In this document: positions 1 through 8,452 of the stretch, one piece after another | How the letters are laid out: each line of letters starts with the position of its first letter | Position numbering within the stretch: position 1 is the first letter of the stretch | IMG/VR virus record: IMGVR_UViG_3300030108_003424 | Span: 1 to 23,097 of that record | Length of the DNA: 23,097 nucleotides | Source of the DNA: a virus | Strand: one strand, 5' to 3' | The notes under the pieces: generated by a model | The model's database searches: none | What the model was told of the DNA's origin: nothing | The model's input: only the letters and a program-made list of their open reading frames with translations | Translations under genes and position numbers: made by a program

Positions 1-1
1 T

Positions 2-1117
2 TTAAAAATATTAATTGTAAACGTTGAAGCGTTTAGTACTAAAAAAGGTGTAACTTTTGTAGAAAAATTTATTTTAAGTCATAACTGTTTAATTGCTGTG
101 GATGAATCTACTACGATAAAAAATCCTAAAGCCCAACGAACTAAAAATCTTTTAAAGTTAGCCGTAAATACAAAATACCGTAGGATTTTAACGGGCTTTC
201 CTGTTACGCAATCACCGTTAGATTTATATAGTCAAAGTGCTTTTCTATCTGATCAACTATTAGGATATACCTCTTTTTATTCTTTTCAAAACCGTTACGC
301 TCAACTTATTAATAGAAATATGGGGGCTAGGACATTTAGACAAGTAATTGGTTATCAAAATTTAGAAGAACTAACTACTAAAGTAAATGGGTTTTCTTAC
401 AGAGTTTTGAAAAAAGAATGTTTAGATTTACCCGCTAAAGTTTATCAACGTAGGGAAGTAGAACTAACTCCTGAACAAAAGAAAGTTTATAAAGAATTAA
501 AAGATTATGCGATAGCGGAATTAGAATCTAATGAACTAGTAAGCGTTACTTCTATTTTGACCCAGATATTAAGATTACATCAGGTAGTTTGTGGTTTCGT
601 TAAACACGATCAAGGGGAAGAAGTAGAAATAAAAAATAATCGTTTAGATGCACTTCTTGATGTATTAGCAGAAACTCAAGGCAAAACTATTATTTGGGCT
701 AACTATCAATACGATATTAAAAGAATATTAAAAACGTTACAAGAATTTGTAGGAACAGAAGCGGTGGCTACTTATTACGGAGAAACACCAGATGAAGAAC
801 GTCAACAAATAATTAATCGTTTTCAAGACCCTAACTCTAAACTACAGTATTTAATTAGTAATGTACAAACAGGCGGTTATGGTATTACTTTGACTGCTGC
901 AAGTAATGTTATTTATTACAGTAATAATTATGATTTAGAAAAACGTTTACAATCTGAAGATCGTGCTCATCGTATAGGACAAGAAAATAAAGTAACGTAT
1001 ATTGATTTAGTTGCTAAAGGTACGGTTGACGAAAAGATTGTAAAAGCGTTACGTAATAAATTAAATCTTGCTCAAGAAGTTTTAGGTGATGAAAAATGGA
1101 AAGATTGGATCAGCTAG
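2..1117 (+). CDS. SNF2-family DEAD/DEAH-box helicase, C-terminal part (5' truncated by window edge)
   Basis: ATP-dependent helicase/translocase of superfamily 2, SNF2-like; in phages such proteins usually belong to the replication/recombination module. The frame is open to the window edge. A GTG at position 98 could be taken as a start but it lies inside motif II (LIAVDESTTIKNP), so the gene begins upstream of the window. Visible motifs: DESTTIKNP (motif II, DExH-like), RRILTGFPV (motif III-like, usually TGTP), GGYGITLTAASNVIYY (motif V) and the SNF2 signature EDRAHRIGQ (motif VI) near the C-terminus. Both RecA-like lobes are therefore represented, but Walker A is missing only because of the edge. 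It is the only plus-strand gene and converges on the late genes; its TAG stop shares the palindrome CTAG (1114-1117) with the stop of the opposing gene. Confidence 0.9.
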   Translation, partial: LKILIVNVEAFSTKKGVTFVEKFILSHNCLIAVDESTTIKNPKAQRTKNLLKLAVNTKYRRILTGFPVTQSPLDLYSQSAFLSDQLLGYTSFYSFQNRYAQLINRNMGARTFRQVIGYQNLEELTTKVNGFSYRVLKKECLDLPAKVYQRREVELTPEQKKVYKELKDYAIAELESNELVSVTSILTQILRLHQVVCGFVKHDQGEEVEIKNNRLDALLDVLAETQGKTIIWANYQYDIKRILKTLQEFVGTEAVATYYGETPDEERQQIINRFQDPNSKLQYLISNVQTGGYGITLTAASNVIYYSNNYDLEKRLQSEDRAHRIGQENKVTYIDLVAKGTVDEKIVKALRNKLNLAQEVLGDEKWKDWIS

Positions 1118-1827
1118 TTTCTTCTATAGTTTCGCATACTTTCTAGAGCTTTCTCTACTTCTTCATCAGATAAAGTTCTACCTGCTTGACCTAATTTTTT
1201 TGCACTATCATATGCACTTTTTAATATAGTTGCAGTATCAGAAATAGTTCTACCACCTTCAACTGGTTTAATATTATCCATTATTATCTGACGTAATGTA
1301 TCAGCATCCTTATCTGATTCAACTGGTTTAATATTATCCATTATTATCTGACGTAATGTATCAGCATCCTTATCTGATATTGCTCTACCCTCAGCCGCGT
1401 ACAGCGGTCCACCCATACTTTTATAGCCCATACGGTTTCGTACTTTTTCAGGAAGTTTACTTAATCCTGGATTATCTTCGGGAACAGCTTTTAACTCACC
1501 ACCATCAGCTGCCATACGTGGTTCACGATCATCAGCTTGAGACAACAACATATCAGCTTGAGCTAATACTGCACGAGCGGAAGCTATATCACCACCTGTT
1601 CTACTAACTACTGCTTGAGCTAAAGCTGTTGCATCACCTTCTATACTCATACCACCTTCCATAGGGTCCATACGTGGTTCATTAGCAGCCATTCTAGGTT
1701 CGCCCATAGAAACAGGTCCTGCCATAGGCGGAGGTCCACCAGCAGCTACTGGAGGTCCTTGTACAGGAGGTACATCAGTTCTAGTACCTGTCATCATCAT
1801 ATTAGTTAAATCTTCTATACCTGCCAT
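1114..1827 (-). CDS. Virion-associated-type repeat protein of unknown function
   Basis: Unknown function, 237 aa; last gene of the minus-strand array. The N-terminal half is rich in Pro, Met, Gly and Ala with repeated EPRMAA/EPRMDP segments (about residues 43-53 and 102-107). The C-terminal half carries a perfectly duplicated 20-residue block (about 151-170 and 171-190) and three copies of a GRxISD/GRxLSD motif (residues 147, 192 and 216); the same motif occurs in the 538-aa protein at 5490-7106. A strong Shine-Dalgarno (AGGAG, six bases before the ATG) supports the start at 1827, and it overlaps the stop region of the upstream gene two bases away. The position behind the ejection-type genes suggests a virion or assembly role, which is inference only. 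Confidence 0.8.
   Translation of the reverse strand: MAGIEDLTNMMMTGTRTDVPPVQGPPVAAGGPPPMAGPVSMGEPRMAANEPRMDPMEGGMSIEGDATALAQAVVSRTGGDIASARAVLAQADMLLSQADDREPRMAADGGELKAVPEDNPGLSKLPEKVRNRMGYKSMGGPLYAAEGRAISDKDADTLRQIIMDNIKPVESDKDADTLRQIIMDNIKPVEGGRTISDTATILKSAYDSAKKLGQAGRTLSDEEVEKALESMRNYRRN
1258..1378. repeat. Perfect 60-bp tandem duplication inside a coding region
   Basis: Bases 1258-1318 and 1318-1378 are identical, a 60-bp unit present twice in direct tandem. The unit is in frame (20 codons), so the encoded protein contains a duplicated block beginning SDKDADTLRQ and ending IKPVE. Complete identity at silent positions shows the duplication is recent or homogenised; an assembly artefact is the alternative. 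Confidence 0.97.
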
Positions 1828-1829
1828 TG

Positions 1830-2210
1830 TTATCTCCTGGGTCTAAAACCGTTTTGAAACATTTGTGTTGTCATTTTATCACCTTGTTCGCTCATCGGCA
1901 ACTGCATAATACCTCTACGGTTAATTTGTCCACCATTAGCAAATCTTTTTTCTATGCCTAAATTAGCTTGGTCATTACCAAAATCATAAGTAAAAGTGCT
2001 TGTTACGTTGTTATCTAGATTTTTAGAAAATTCTAATTTGTTATCTAATAAACCTGCAATACCTTTTTCTATAGCACCAACCTCACGGTCTAGGTAATTA
2101 GCAATATCTGTTTCATATTGATCAGTAGCAGTAGTACGAGCAATATTCGCTTCTCGTCTAAGGTCTGTAACCGCTAGGGTATCGAATAAATTTTTATAAA
2201 AATTAGTCAT
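1830..2210 (-). CDS. Small phage protein with NGG motif, unknown function
   Basis: Unknown, 126 aa, no membrane segment. The N-terminal 60 residues are likely helical and charged (DLRREANIARTTATDQYETD...), followed by a Gly/Asn motif RFANGGQINRRGIMQLP near residues 88-104 and a basic end. Short [AFK][AKN][ND]GG motifs also occur in the proteins at 1114-1827 and 8445-9530, so this is probably part of the same virion-internal protein set. The gene lies two bases from both neighbours and has only a weak Shine-Dalgarno, which suggests translational coupling to the upstream 1091-aa gene. No catalytic signature seen. Confidence 0.78.
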   Translation of the reverse strand: MTNFYKNLFDTLAVTDLRREANIARTTATDQYETDIANYLDREVGAIEKGIAGLLDNKLEFSKNLDNNVTSTFTYDFGNDQANLGIEKRFANGGQINRRGIMQLPMSEQGDKMTTQMFQNGFRPRR

Positions 2211-2212
2211 TA

Positions 2213-5200
2213 TCAGTTTGTTAGTTGATTGAATGCTTTTATTATTTCTTCTGGGATGTTTAATGTATCTCTTGTAGGTAACACCTCTCTAGTATCTCTT
2301 TTTTCTACAGGGTCATAATATTTTAATTGATCACCAATATCATTAACCACAACTGAGTGATGAGTATTAGCTATTCTAATAAAATTATTAATTCTCTTTC
2401 TATTAGTAATTGCTGATACATAAGCATCAAATAATTTTTCGTCCATTAAAAGTTCACCTAAAAACGCTTGGTTTCTTTGACCTATGGTACGTTCTATTGC
2501 CGTAGTTTGTCTACCTATTCTTGTTAACGGTGGAATAATCATTCGTTTTAAAAAGTTTATCTGTGGATCACCTAATTGTGCAGCTAATTCAGCTCTATTA
2601 AATACTTCTGAAGTCATACGGTCTGACTGTCTAGTTGCCATATCTCGTAAAACTTTTAAATTTTTAATAAATTTAGGACTTTCATCACCTAATAATCGTC
2701 CAAAAACTCCTTCAAAAGATAAATCTAAACCAATTATATCTTTGCGACCAAAACCATCATTAAGTAAGCTATCTAGTTTATTTAAATCTAATAAACCATC
2801 AGCATCAGTTAAACGTATGTTTATATAGGATTTAGTAGCGTTAGCTATTTCTTTTTTTAACTCAGCATTATCTGCAACTAAATCTTCAATAAATTTAATA
2901 TCATCAATAAGTTCACCACTAGCTTTTTGATCAGGTCCTGCTCCTAAAATTCTAGTAACAATATTTATAGGTTCACCCGTACCAAATCTTTGTTCAGCTA
3001 AACGTAAACCACGTTCTAATTTTTCTATAGGTTGTATAACTTGTTTTTGTATATTCGCTCCACTAAATTGAGCTATATCTTTACCGAATAATTCTTGTAA
3101 AGTACCTTTATTAGTTTGTAAAAAAGTTTTGTAATTTGCTGCTAAATTACCTGCGGTATCGTCAGCTAAATCTAAAAAATTTGTCCTAATATAATCTAAA
3201 GTTAGTTTTTGTAAATTAGCTAATTGTCCTTGATTACCTGACTTTTTAAAAAATTCTACTAAACTTTTTACTCTACTATTACTGTCTGCGTTTTTTGTAT
3301 TAGTAGAAAAAATATAATTAACTACAGACTCTGGTTGTTGTCTACTTAAATTTACAATAATCTCTTGATTAGCTAGTTCGGTGCCTACTTTTTGTGCTTG
3401 GAAAATATTTTGTATTTCGTCTGCTCGTTTTACTCCTATATTTCTTTTCATAAAGTTATAAATCTCTCCTTCAATAGCGTCTTGTAAATTTTTAGTCGCT
3501 TGAAAAACTCGTTGATCTACCGCTTTTTGTGGGTTTAACGTGTTCCTATAACTATTTAAATCCATTCTTAATTGATTTAATTCAGGTAAAGTAATATCAC
3601 CATTGTTATATCTAGTTAAGCGGTCTCTAGCTTCTTCAGAAAAAAGTTCATAATAAGTATTTTCAGTTTTTTTGCCTCCAGCAGTAAATAGTTTACTTTT
3701 ATTAATATTTTCGAAAGCTGACATTTCTTTTCTAATTTCTCTAGCAGAAATCGTACCGCCTAATTCTGGTATATTAATAGCTTCATTTACATTGTTAGCT
3801 AATTGTTCTTTATATTCTCTAGCAGCAGCATTAATTTCAGTAGTAAATCGATTGTATAATTTACTACTGGCTTGTTCGTCAAAAACTTCGTTTAATAAAT
3901 TAACACCTTTAGGGGCACCTGCTAATTCTATATTATCTAAAGACTGAGCTAAACGGTTTATAATATCGTTACCTTGTTCAATAAAATCTAATTTGTTAGC
4001 TTCAAAACGTTGCGTTAAATCTTTACCTATTTCGTTAGCGGTACGGCTATTTTGTAAATTATCAAATAACCCTGAAAAAAATTTTTGTATTGTTTCTTCA
4101 TTACCCTGAAGCATTTCATTATAAAATTCTGTATATTTTGGATTACTAGAATTACTTATTAATAATTGTTCTATATCGTTTATAAATTGTACTTTTGAAC
4201 CTTTACCTAATGACGGATTATACTTAGGTAAATTTTCACCAATTTCTAAACTTAATTCTTCAATAGCTTCGTCAATATCTAATAAAGTAATATCTTCTGG
4301 TCTACCTGCAACAGTTGGACTTTTTTTACCTTGTTTACTAGCTCGTACTTGTTCTATCGCTTCTCTAATTTTTTTAATTTCTGCTGCACCTACGTCTTTA
4401 CCTGTTATTGCTCGATATAATTTAGGTGCACCGTTTAAAAATGTATCGATAGTTTGGTTTCCTGCAAACGCTAATAAACCAATCCAACCTGCTTCGTTTA
4501 ACATATCAGCAAATTCCATATCATGAGCGTTATAACTAGCCCCAATCATACGTTGTATTAATTGCGTACCTGCCGCTCCCCCTGCTAATATTATATTACC
4601 TGTAACACTTTCTAATATTTTTTTAACAGGACCTGTATTAGCACTAGGAATTTTTTTCAAAAAATCATCTAACCTAGTTAAACCTTTTGCTCCAATAAGT
4701 ACTTCAGCAGCTAAAACGGGACCTTCTTGTAAACCAAACTCTAAAAAATCTCTGGCACCAACTAAAGGTGAGTCTAAGATAACAGGAGCTTTACCCTCCT
4801 CATCATAACGTAAACCTAATTCTGGTTTACTAGGGTTGATATAACTAAATTTTCCAGGAAGTTTATCAGCAAACTCTCCTCTTAGGTCTGGATCTGCTTG
4901 TAAAGCTAATGTACTAACTCCCATTTTTTCTTTAGCACGATTTAACATTTCAGGAGTAAGCGATCTAGGAGCTCCAAAAGCTAAAAGCGATTTAAATTTT
5001 GTTATACCGTCAAAATCTAATTCTTTAGCAGGGTCAATACCATAACTAGCTATTTCTTGTGCAGCACTAAGACCGAAAGGTTCATTAGGTTTTAATCTAG
5101 CTAAATTCTCTCCTGGACTTAAACTAGGGTTTACGTTAAAAGGATTTAAATTTCTTAAACTAGGACCATCTATTAGTGCTTGTTCATATTCATTTAATCG

Positions 5201-5488
5201 TGCGGTATAAGCAGGATGACGAGTAGGTATATCATAGTCGATAGGGGGTAAATCATATTTAGGTATTTTTCTATCTCTAATAATTTGAAAATCAGCTAAT
5301 TGTTTATCGACTATTTCGTCGCCTAGTTGGGTTCTAGCTAATGCTTGTAGTTCGGGATCAGCTTTTAAAGCTGCAATTTTTAATTCATCGGGAGAAAAAA
5401 TAGAAGAAAAAGTTAAATTAGGGTTAACTACTAACGCTCGATTACCAACTTCCGTTGCAGTTAAATTTAATCTTTCTTCAAAAGTCAT
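2213..5488 (-). CDS. Large putative virion-internal/ejection protein (1091 aa)
   Basis: The largest gene of the window. I do not recognise a named family. The N-terminal 220 residues are rich in Pro, Leu and Asp. A region at roughly residues 235-350 is hydrophobic or glycine-rich (EVLIGAKGL, NIILAGGAAGTQL, GWIGLLAFAGNQ) and could be membrane-interacting. The remaining 700 residues are long charged, Asn/Gln-rich helices likely to form coiled coils. In short-tailed phages the largest ejected protein (T7 gp16, P22 gp16) typically sits last in a group of three adjacent ejection genes; here 447, 538 and 1091 aa proteins follow one another in that order. No lytic transglycosylase motif was found. 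The base composition is very AT-rich (about 20-25% GC in sampled 60-base lines). The functional call is based on position and size. Confidence 0.8.
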   Translation of the reverse strand: MTFEERLNLTATEVGNRALVVNPNLTFSSIFSPDELKIAALKADPELQALARTQLGDEIVDKQLADFQIIRDRKIPKYDLPPIDYDIPTRHPAYTARLNEYEQALIDGPSLRNLNPFNVNPSLSPGENLARLKPNEPFGLSAAQEIASYGIDPAKELDFDGITKFKSLLAFGAPRSLTPEMLNRAKEKMGVSTLALQADPDLRGEFADKLPGKFSYINPSKPELGLRYDEEGKAPVILDSPLVGARDFLEFGLQEGPVLAAEVLIGAKGLTRLDDFLKKIPSANTGPVKKILESVTGNIILAGGAAGTQLIQRMIGASYNAHDMEFADMLNEAGWIGLLAFAGNQTIDTFLNGAPKLYRAITGKDVGAAEIKKIREAIEQVRASKQGKKSPTVAGRPEDITLLDIDEAIEELSLEIGENLPKYNPSLGKGSKVQFINDIEQLLISNSSNPKYTEFYNEMLQGNEETIQKFFSGLFDNLQNSRTANEIGKDLTQRFEANKLDFIEQGNDIINRLAQSLDNIELAGAPKGVNLLNEVFDEQASSKLYNRFTTEINAAAREYKEQLANNVNEAINIPELGGTISAREIRKEMSAFENINKSKLFTAGGKKTENTYYELFSEEARDRLTRYNNGDITLPELNQLRMDLNSYRNTLNPQKAVDQRVFQATKNLQDAIEGEIYNFMKRNIGVKRADEIQNIFQAQKVGTELANQEIIVNLSRQQPESVVNYIFSTNTKNADSNSRVKSLVEFFKKSGNQGQLANLQKLTLDYIRTNFLDLADDTAGNLAANYKTFLQTNKGTLQELFGKDIAQFSGANIQKQVIQPIEKLERGLRLAEQRFGTGEPINIVTRILGAGPDQKASGELIDDIKFIEDLVADNAELKKEIANATKSYINIRLTDADGLLDLNKLDSLLNDGFGRKDIIGLDLSFEGVFGRLLGDESPKFIKNLKVLRDMATRQSDRMTSEVFNRAELAAQLGDPQINFLKRMIIPPLTRIGRQTTAIERTIGQRNQAFLGELLMDEKLFDAYVSAITNRKRINNFIRIANTHHSVVVNDIGDQLKYYDPVEKRDTREVLPTRDTLNIPEEIIKAFNQLTN

Positions 5489-5489
5489 A

Positions 5490-7106
5490 CTAAATATCTT
5501 CTACGTTTAGTTGAAAATCTAAAATATTTTCTGGTTCATCTTTTTTTGTTGTCGAACCAGTAGATTCTCTATATCTTGGTCGATTTATAAATTCTTGATA
5601 AACGTCTTCTTTTCCAAAACGATCTGCAAAGTTTTTACGTTTATACGTTGATGTATCTTGACCGTCAGTAAATTCAAAATAATATTCAAAAAGATTTAAC
5701 ATTCTATCAGAGTATTTATCTCCTGTTTTAAACCTTGGTAAACGACCGACTGCTAAAGTTGAAGCTAATCCTGCATCATTTTGTTCTATTGTTGTTTCTA
5801 TAAACTCTACTAAATTACTATATAAAACTTCAGCGTTTTGCGTAGCTCCGAAACCTATTTGTTGTAAAAAGAACGCTAAATCTTTATCTGATAATGTTCT
5901 ACCAGTTTGTCCTGCAGTAGCTGCGGCACTATAAGCTAATTGTAATAATAAACTTCTAGTTCTAACTTCAGCAAACGCTAAATCTCCTAACGCTTCTTTT
6001 ATAGTGTTAAATTTACCCGTTGCTGCCATTGCTCCTGATTTATCAAACTGTTCTATCGCTGCATCTATTTCCGCTTGATTACCGCTTCGTAATGCTTCAA
6101 TTAATGCTAAAGCATTTTGTCCTGTGCCTTGTCGACCTATACTTCCTCCAATACCTTGACTAACATCTACGGGCGTAGCGAATAACTTTTCGCCTCCTGT
6201 TGTTACATAAATTTGTTCAAAATTTGATAAGATACTATCAGCAGCTTTTCCTAAATTAGCTACTAAAGTAGTTGGATTCATTGCAGGGTCGTCTATACCC
6301 TCCTGTAATAAATCTAATGCTGCATTACCAGCGACTAAAAATCTCAAAGTATTAGTATCTTGTTCTTGTATTTTTAAATCTAATTCATCAAATTTTGATA
6401 AACCTACTTTATCTAATTTATTAAAATCAAGAGTTTCTTCTAAAACTTTTACGTCTACAAAATTTGTATCTGGTAATTCCAAAACATTTATATATTCAGT
6501 TCTATCGTCATTTAATACAGAATAACCTTTTTTAGGATCGAATTTACCTTGGCGAATATCCATGATACCGTATTTTGCTTTTTCTTGATCTACTAAAGTT
6601 ACTCGTTGATCAGGTTCATCTTTTATTTGTTGTGCGATAAAATTTTGTCTAGCAGTTTCAGTAAGGTTAGCACGGTCGCTTCTAGCTTTATCAAAAGAAC
6701 TAGCGGTATTAATAAATGCTGCTAGTTCTTGGTCATTATCAGTAAGTAACGCAGGTAAATATTGCGTAGCTAAATCTCCAATACGTTGACCTGTGGTTTG
6801 TGTTCTTCTAGGACCGTAAATTTGTTCAGCTAAGTATTCTGCTTTCGCTAAATCACTAGCGTCTTCATCAGGAACAGGTAAGGGGTCTGCTTTACTAGAA
6901 AATAATTTATCAGCTAAAAAACTTAAACCTACTGGTGCAAGATATGCTAACGGATTTATATCGTCTCTCGGCGGGGTAGTAAACGTTCTACCACTAACGT
7001 TAGGAAATCTAGGAGCCGTAGGAGTTAAAGTAACAGGTGTAATACCACCTGCTGTATCACCACCGAACGTTGGAAAAGGACGTAAACCTGCTATACCGTT
7101 AGTCAT
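5490..7106 (-). CDS. Putative ejection/internal virion protein with GRTLSDKD motif (538 aa)
   Basis: Unknown function. The N-terminal 60 residues are Pro/Gly/Thr-rich and probably extended, followed by a short hydrophobic stretch (AYLAPVGLSFLADKLF) and then mostly helical sequence. Around residue 400 there is the motif GQTGRTLSDKDLAFFLQQIG, matching the GRTLSD motif repeated in the 237-aa protein at 1114-1827. The region around it is Ala/Leu-rich (LLLQLAYSAAATAGQTG). It is the middle member of three neighbouring large genes that I read as an ejection-protein set, with one- and two-base gaps to its neighbours. The start at the ATG at 7106 directly follows the upstream stop, with no clear Shine-Dalgarno, consistent with re-initiation. 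Confidence 0.78.
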   Translation of the reverse strand: MTNGIAGLRPFPTFGGDTAGGITPVTLTPTAPRFPNVSGRTFTTPPRDDINPLAYLAPVGLSFLADKLFSSKADPLPVPDEDASDLAKAEYLAEQIYGPRRTQTTGQRIGDLATQYLPALLTDNDQELAAFINTASSFDKARSDRANLTETARQNFIAQQIKDEPDQRVTLVDQEKAKYGIMDIRQGKFDPKKGYSVLNDDRTEYINVLELPDTNFVDVKVLEETLDFNKLDKVGLSKFDELDLKIQEQDTNTLRFLVAGNAALDLLQEGIDDPAMNPTTLVANLGKAADSILSNFEQIYVTTGGEKLFATPVDVSQGIGGSIGRQGTGQNALALIEALRSGNQAEIDAAIEQFDKSGAMAATGKFNTIKEALGDLAFAEVRTRSLLLQLAYSAAATAGQTGRTLSDKDLAFFLQQIGFGATQNAEVLYSNLVEFIETTIEQNDAGLASTLAVGRLPRFKTGDKYSDRMLNLFEYYFEFTDGQDTSTYKRKNFADRFGKEDVYQEFINRPRYRESTGSTTKKDEPENILDFQLNVEDI

Positions 7107-7108
7107 AA

Positions 7109-8452
7109 TTAAAAGTACCCTGCGTTACCTAAATTAGGAAGTGTTGAATAATTTACTGCGGGCATCATCATTGGTGGATTTAAACTAGGCAATCCTGCAG
7201 CAGGAGCACCTATACTTCCAGGAAGAGTATTTTGTCCAGGAAGACCACCTATATTAGGAGCAAAAGCTCCTACCGTTGGTTGTGAACCTCCAGCAAAACC
7301 ATAACCACCTGCTAACGGTCCTAATGAAGCGGTTAATGCTCCAACATTTTGTAATGTTTGCATTGGTAAATTGTATTGACCTACAAAATTTTGATATGCT
7401 AAATCTAATAAAGACTGTTCTCTGCCTCTACCTAGTCCACCAAGAGCCATTTGTTGACTTATATCTTGTGCTTGTAAAGCAGGTAATGTAGTAGCTAATC
7501 CTTGATATTGTTGTCCTAATGCTCCTAACCCTTGACCTAAACGTTGTCCTAAATTAGCTAAACCAGCACCGCCTTGTAAGCCCATACCAAACTCAGCTTG
7601 TCCAAGTCTACCTAATTGTTGACCCTGTCTTAACGCGGCTTGAGCTTCGGCACTACCTAACTGTCCTTCTCTAGCAGCTAATTGTCCTTGTAAACCTGCT
7701 AACCCTAATTGTCTACGTTGCTGAGCTTCAAACGCTTGTTGAGCAGCATTTCTAGCTCCTTCAAAACCTTGACTACGAATTGCTCCTACTTGTTGAGCGG
7801 CACCTCTTGCCGCATCTTCAGCTAATTCTTCTTGAGTTAATCTAGAACGAGCACCACCAAAAGCTCCTGCTCCTATCGCTTGGTCGCGTAAACCAATATC
7901 GGCTTTACCAAAACGTTCAGTAATATCATCTAATGTTTGCTGTACTACTTGTTCTTCAAAAGGGTTATAGAAATTACTAACTTGTTGGTTAGGGTTGAAT
8001 ATTCCTGTTGAGCCATAACCACTAAGTTCTGCTCTACCTAAACCACCACGAGCAGCAGAAAAATCAGGACCTGCTCCTCTAGTAAATCCTGCTGCTTCTC
8101 CTGTTAGCCCACGTCCTGCTGCTAATCCTGCAGAAATATTTCGTCCACCTATATCAGCAGCACTACGCATAGTGCCTGTCGCTTCGGATAATAAATTTCT
8201 TTGTTGATTTAAAAAAGGTTGATAACTGCCAATACCTTGATCGGCTAATTGCATACCTCTAATTTCTCTAGGGTCAAAATCAGCTACCCGTTGACCTGTA
8301 TAGGTAAATGGGCTAGTGTCATCGCCACCTAATTGTCCAAACTGTTGTCGTAAAAACCCTTGAGCAAGAGGAAAAATATCTTTTTGTAAAAAATCGCCTA
8401 TATAACCCGCGGGGGCTTGGGTCGAATATTCTTGTTCTTCTCTACTAGCCAT
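7109..8452 (-). CDS. Gly/Gln/Ala-rich internal virion protein, likely DNA-ejection type (447 aa)
   Basis: Low-complexity Gly/Ala/Gln/Leu-rich protein with a central coiled-coil region (about residues 215-330, runs of LGQ, QLGRLGQ and AAREGQLG). A more conserved block near residues 160-205 reads FYNPFEEQVVQQTLDDI then GAGAFGGARSRLTQEE; I know this arrangement (NPY/NPF...QAVxAGAFGGSR) from uncharacterised structural proteins of many marine and other short-tailed phages, usually next to ejection or tail genes. The C-terminus is Pro/Met-rich. The start codon overlaps the upstream stop by eight bases. Role as an internal or ejected protein is inferred from family memory and neighbours; a tail or assembly function is the alternative. 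Confidence 0.82.
   Translation of the reverse strand: MASREEQEYSTQAPAGYIGDFLQKDIFPLAQGFLRQQFGQLGGDDTSPFTYTGQRVADFDPREIRGMQLADQGIGSYQPFLNQQRNLLSEATGTMRSAADIGGRNISAGLAAGRGLTGEAAGFTRGAGPDFSAARGGLGRAELSGYGSTGIFNPNQQVSNFYNPFEEQVVQQTLDDITERFGKADIGLRDQAIGAGAFGGARSRLTQEELAEDAARGAAQQVGAIRSQGFEGARNAAQQAFEAQQRRQLGLAGLQGQLAAREGQLGSAEAQAALRQGQQLGRLGQAEFGMGLQGGAGLANLGQRLGQGLGALGQQYQGLATTLPALQAQDISQQMALGGLGRGREQSLLDLAYQNFVGQYNLPMQTLQNVGALTASLGPLAGGYGFAGGSQPTVGAFAPNIGGLPGQNTLPGSIGAPAAGLPSLNPPMMMPAVNYSTLPNLGNAGYF

Noticed and set aside
98-100. GTG as the helicase start
   Set aside because: It falls inside motif II and the same frame is open upstream to the window edge with coherent helicase-like sequence, so the gene is truncated by the window.
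2213-5488. Lytic transglycosylase domain in the 1091-aa protein, as in T7 gp16
   Set aside because: I looked for the catalytic Glu-Ser region with its GLMQ-type block and did not find it; the ejection role rests on position only.
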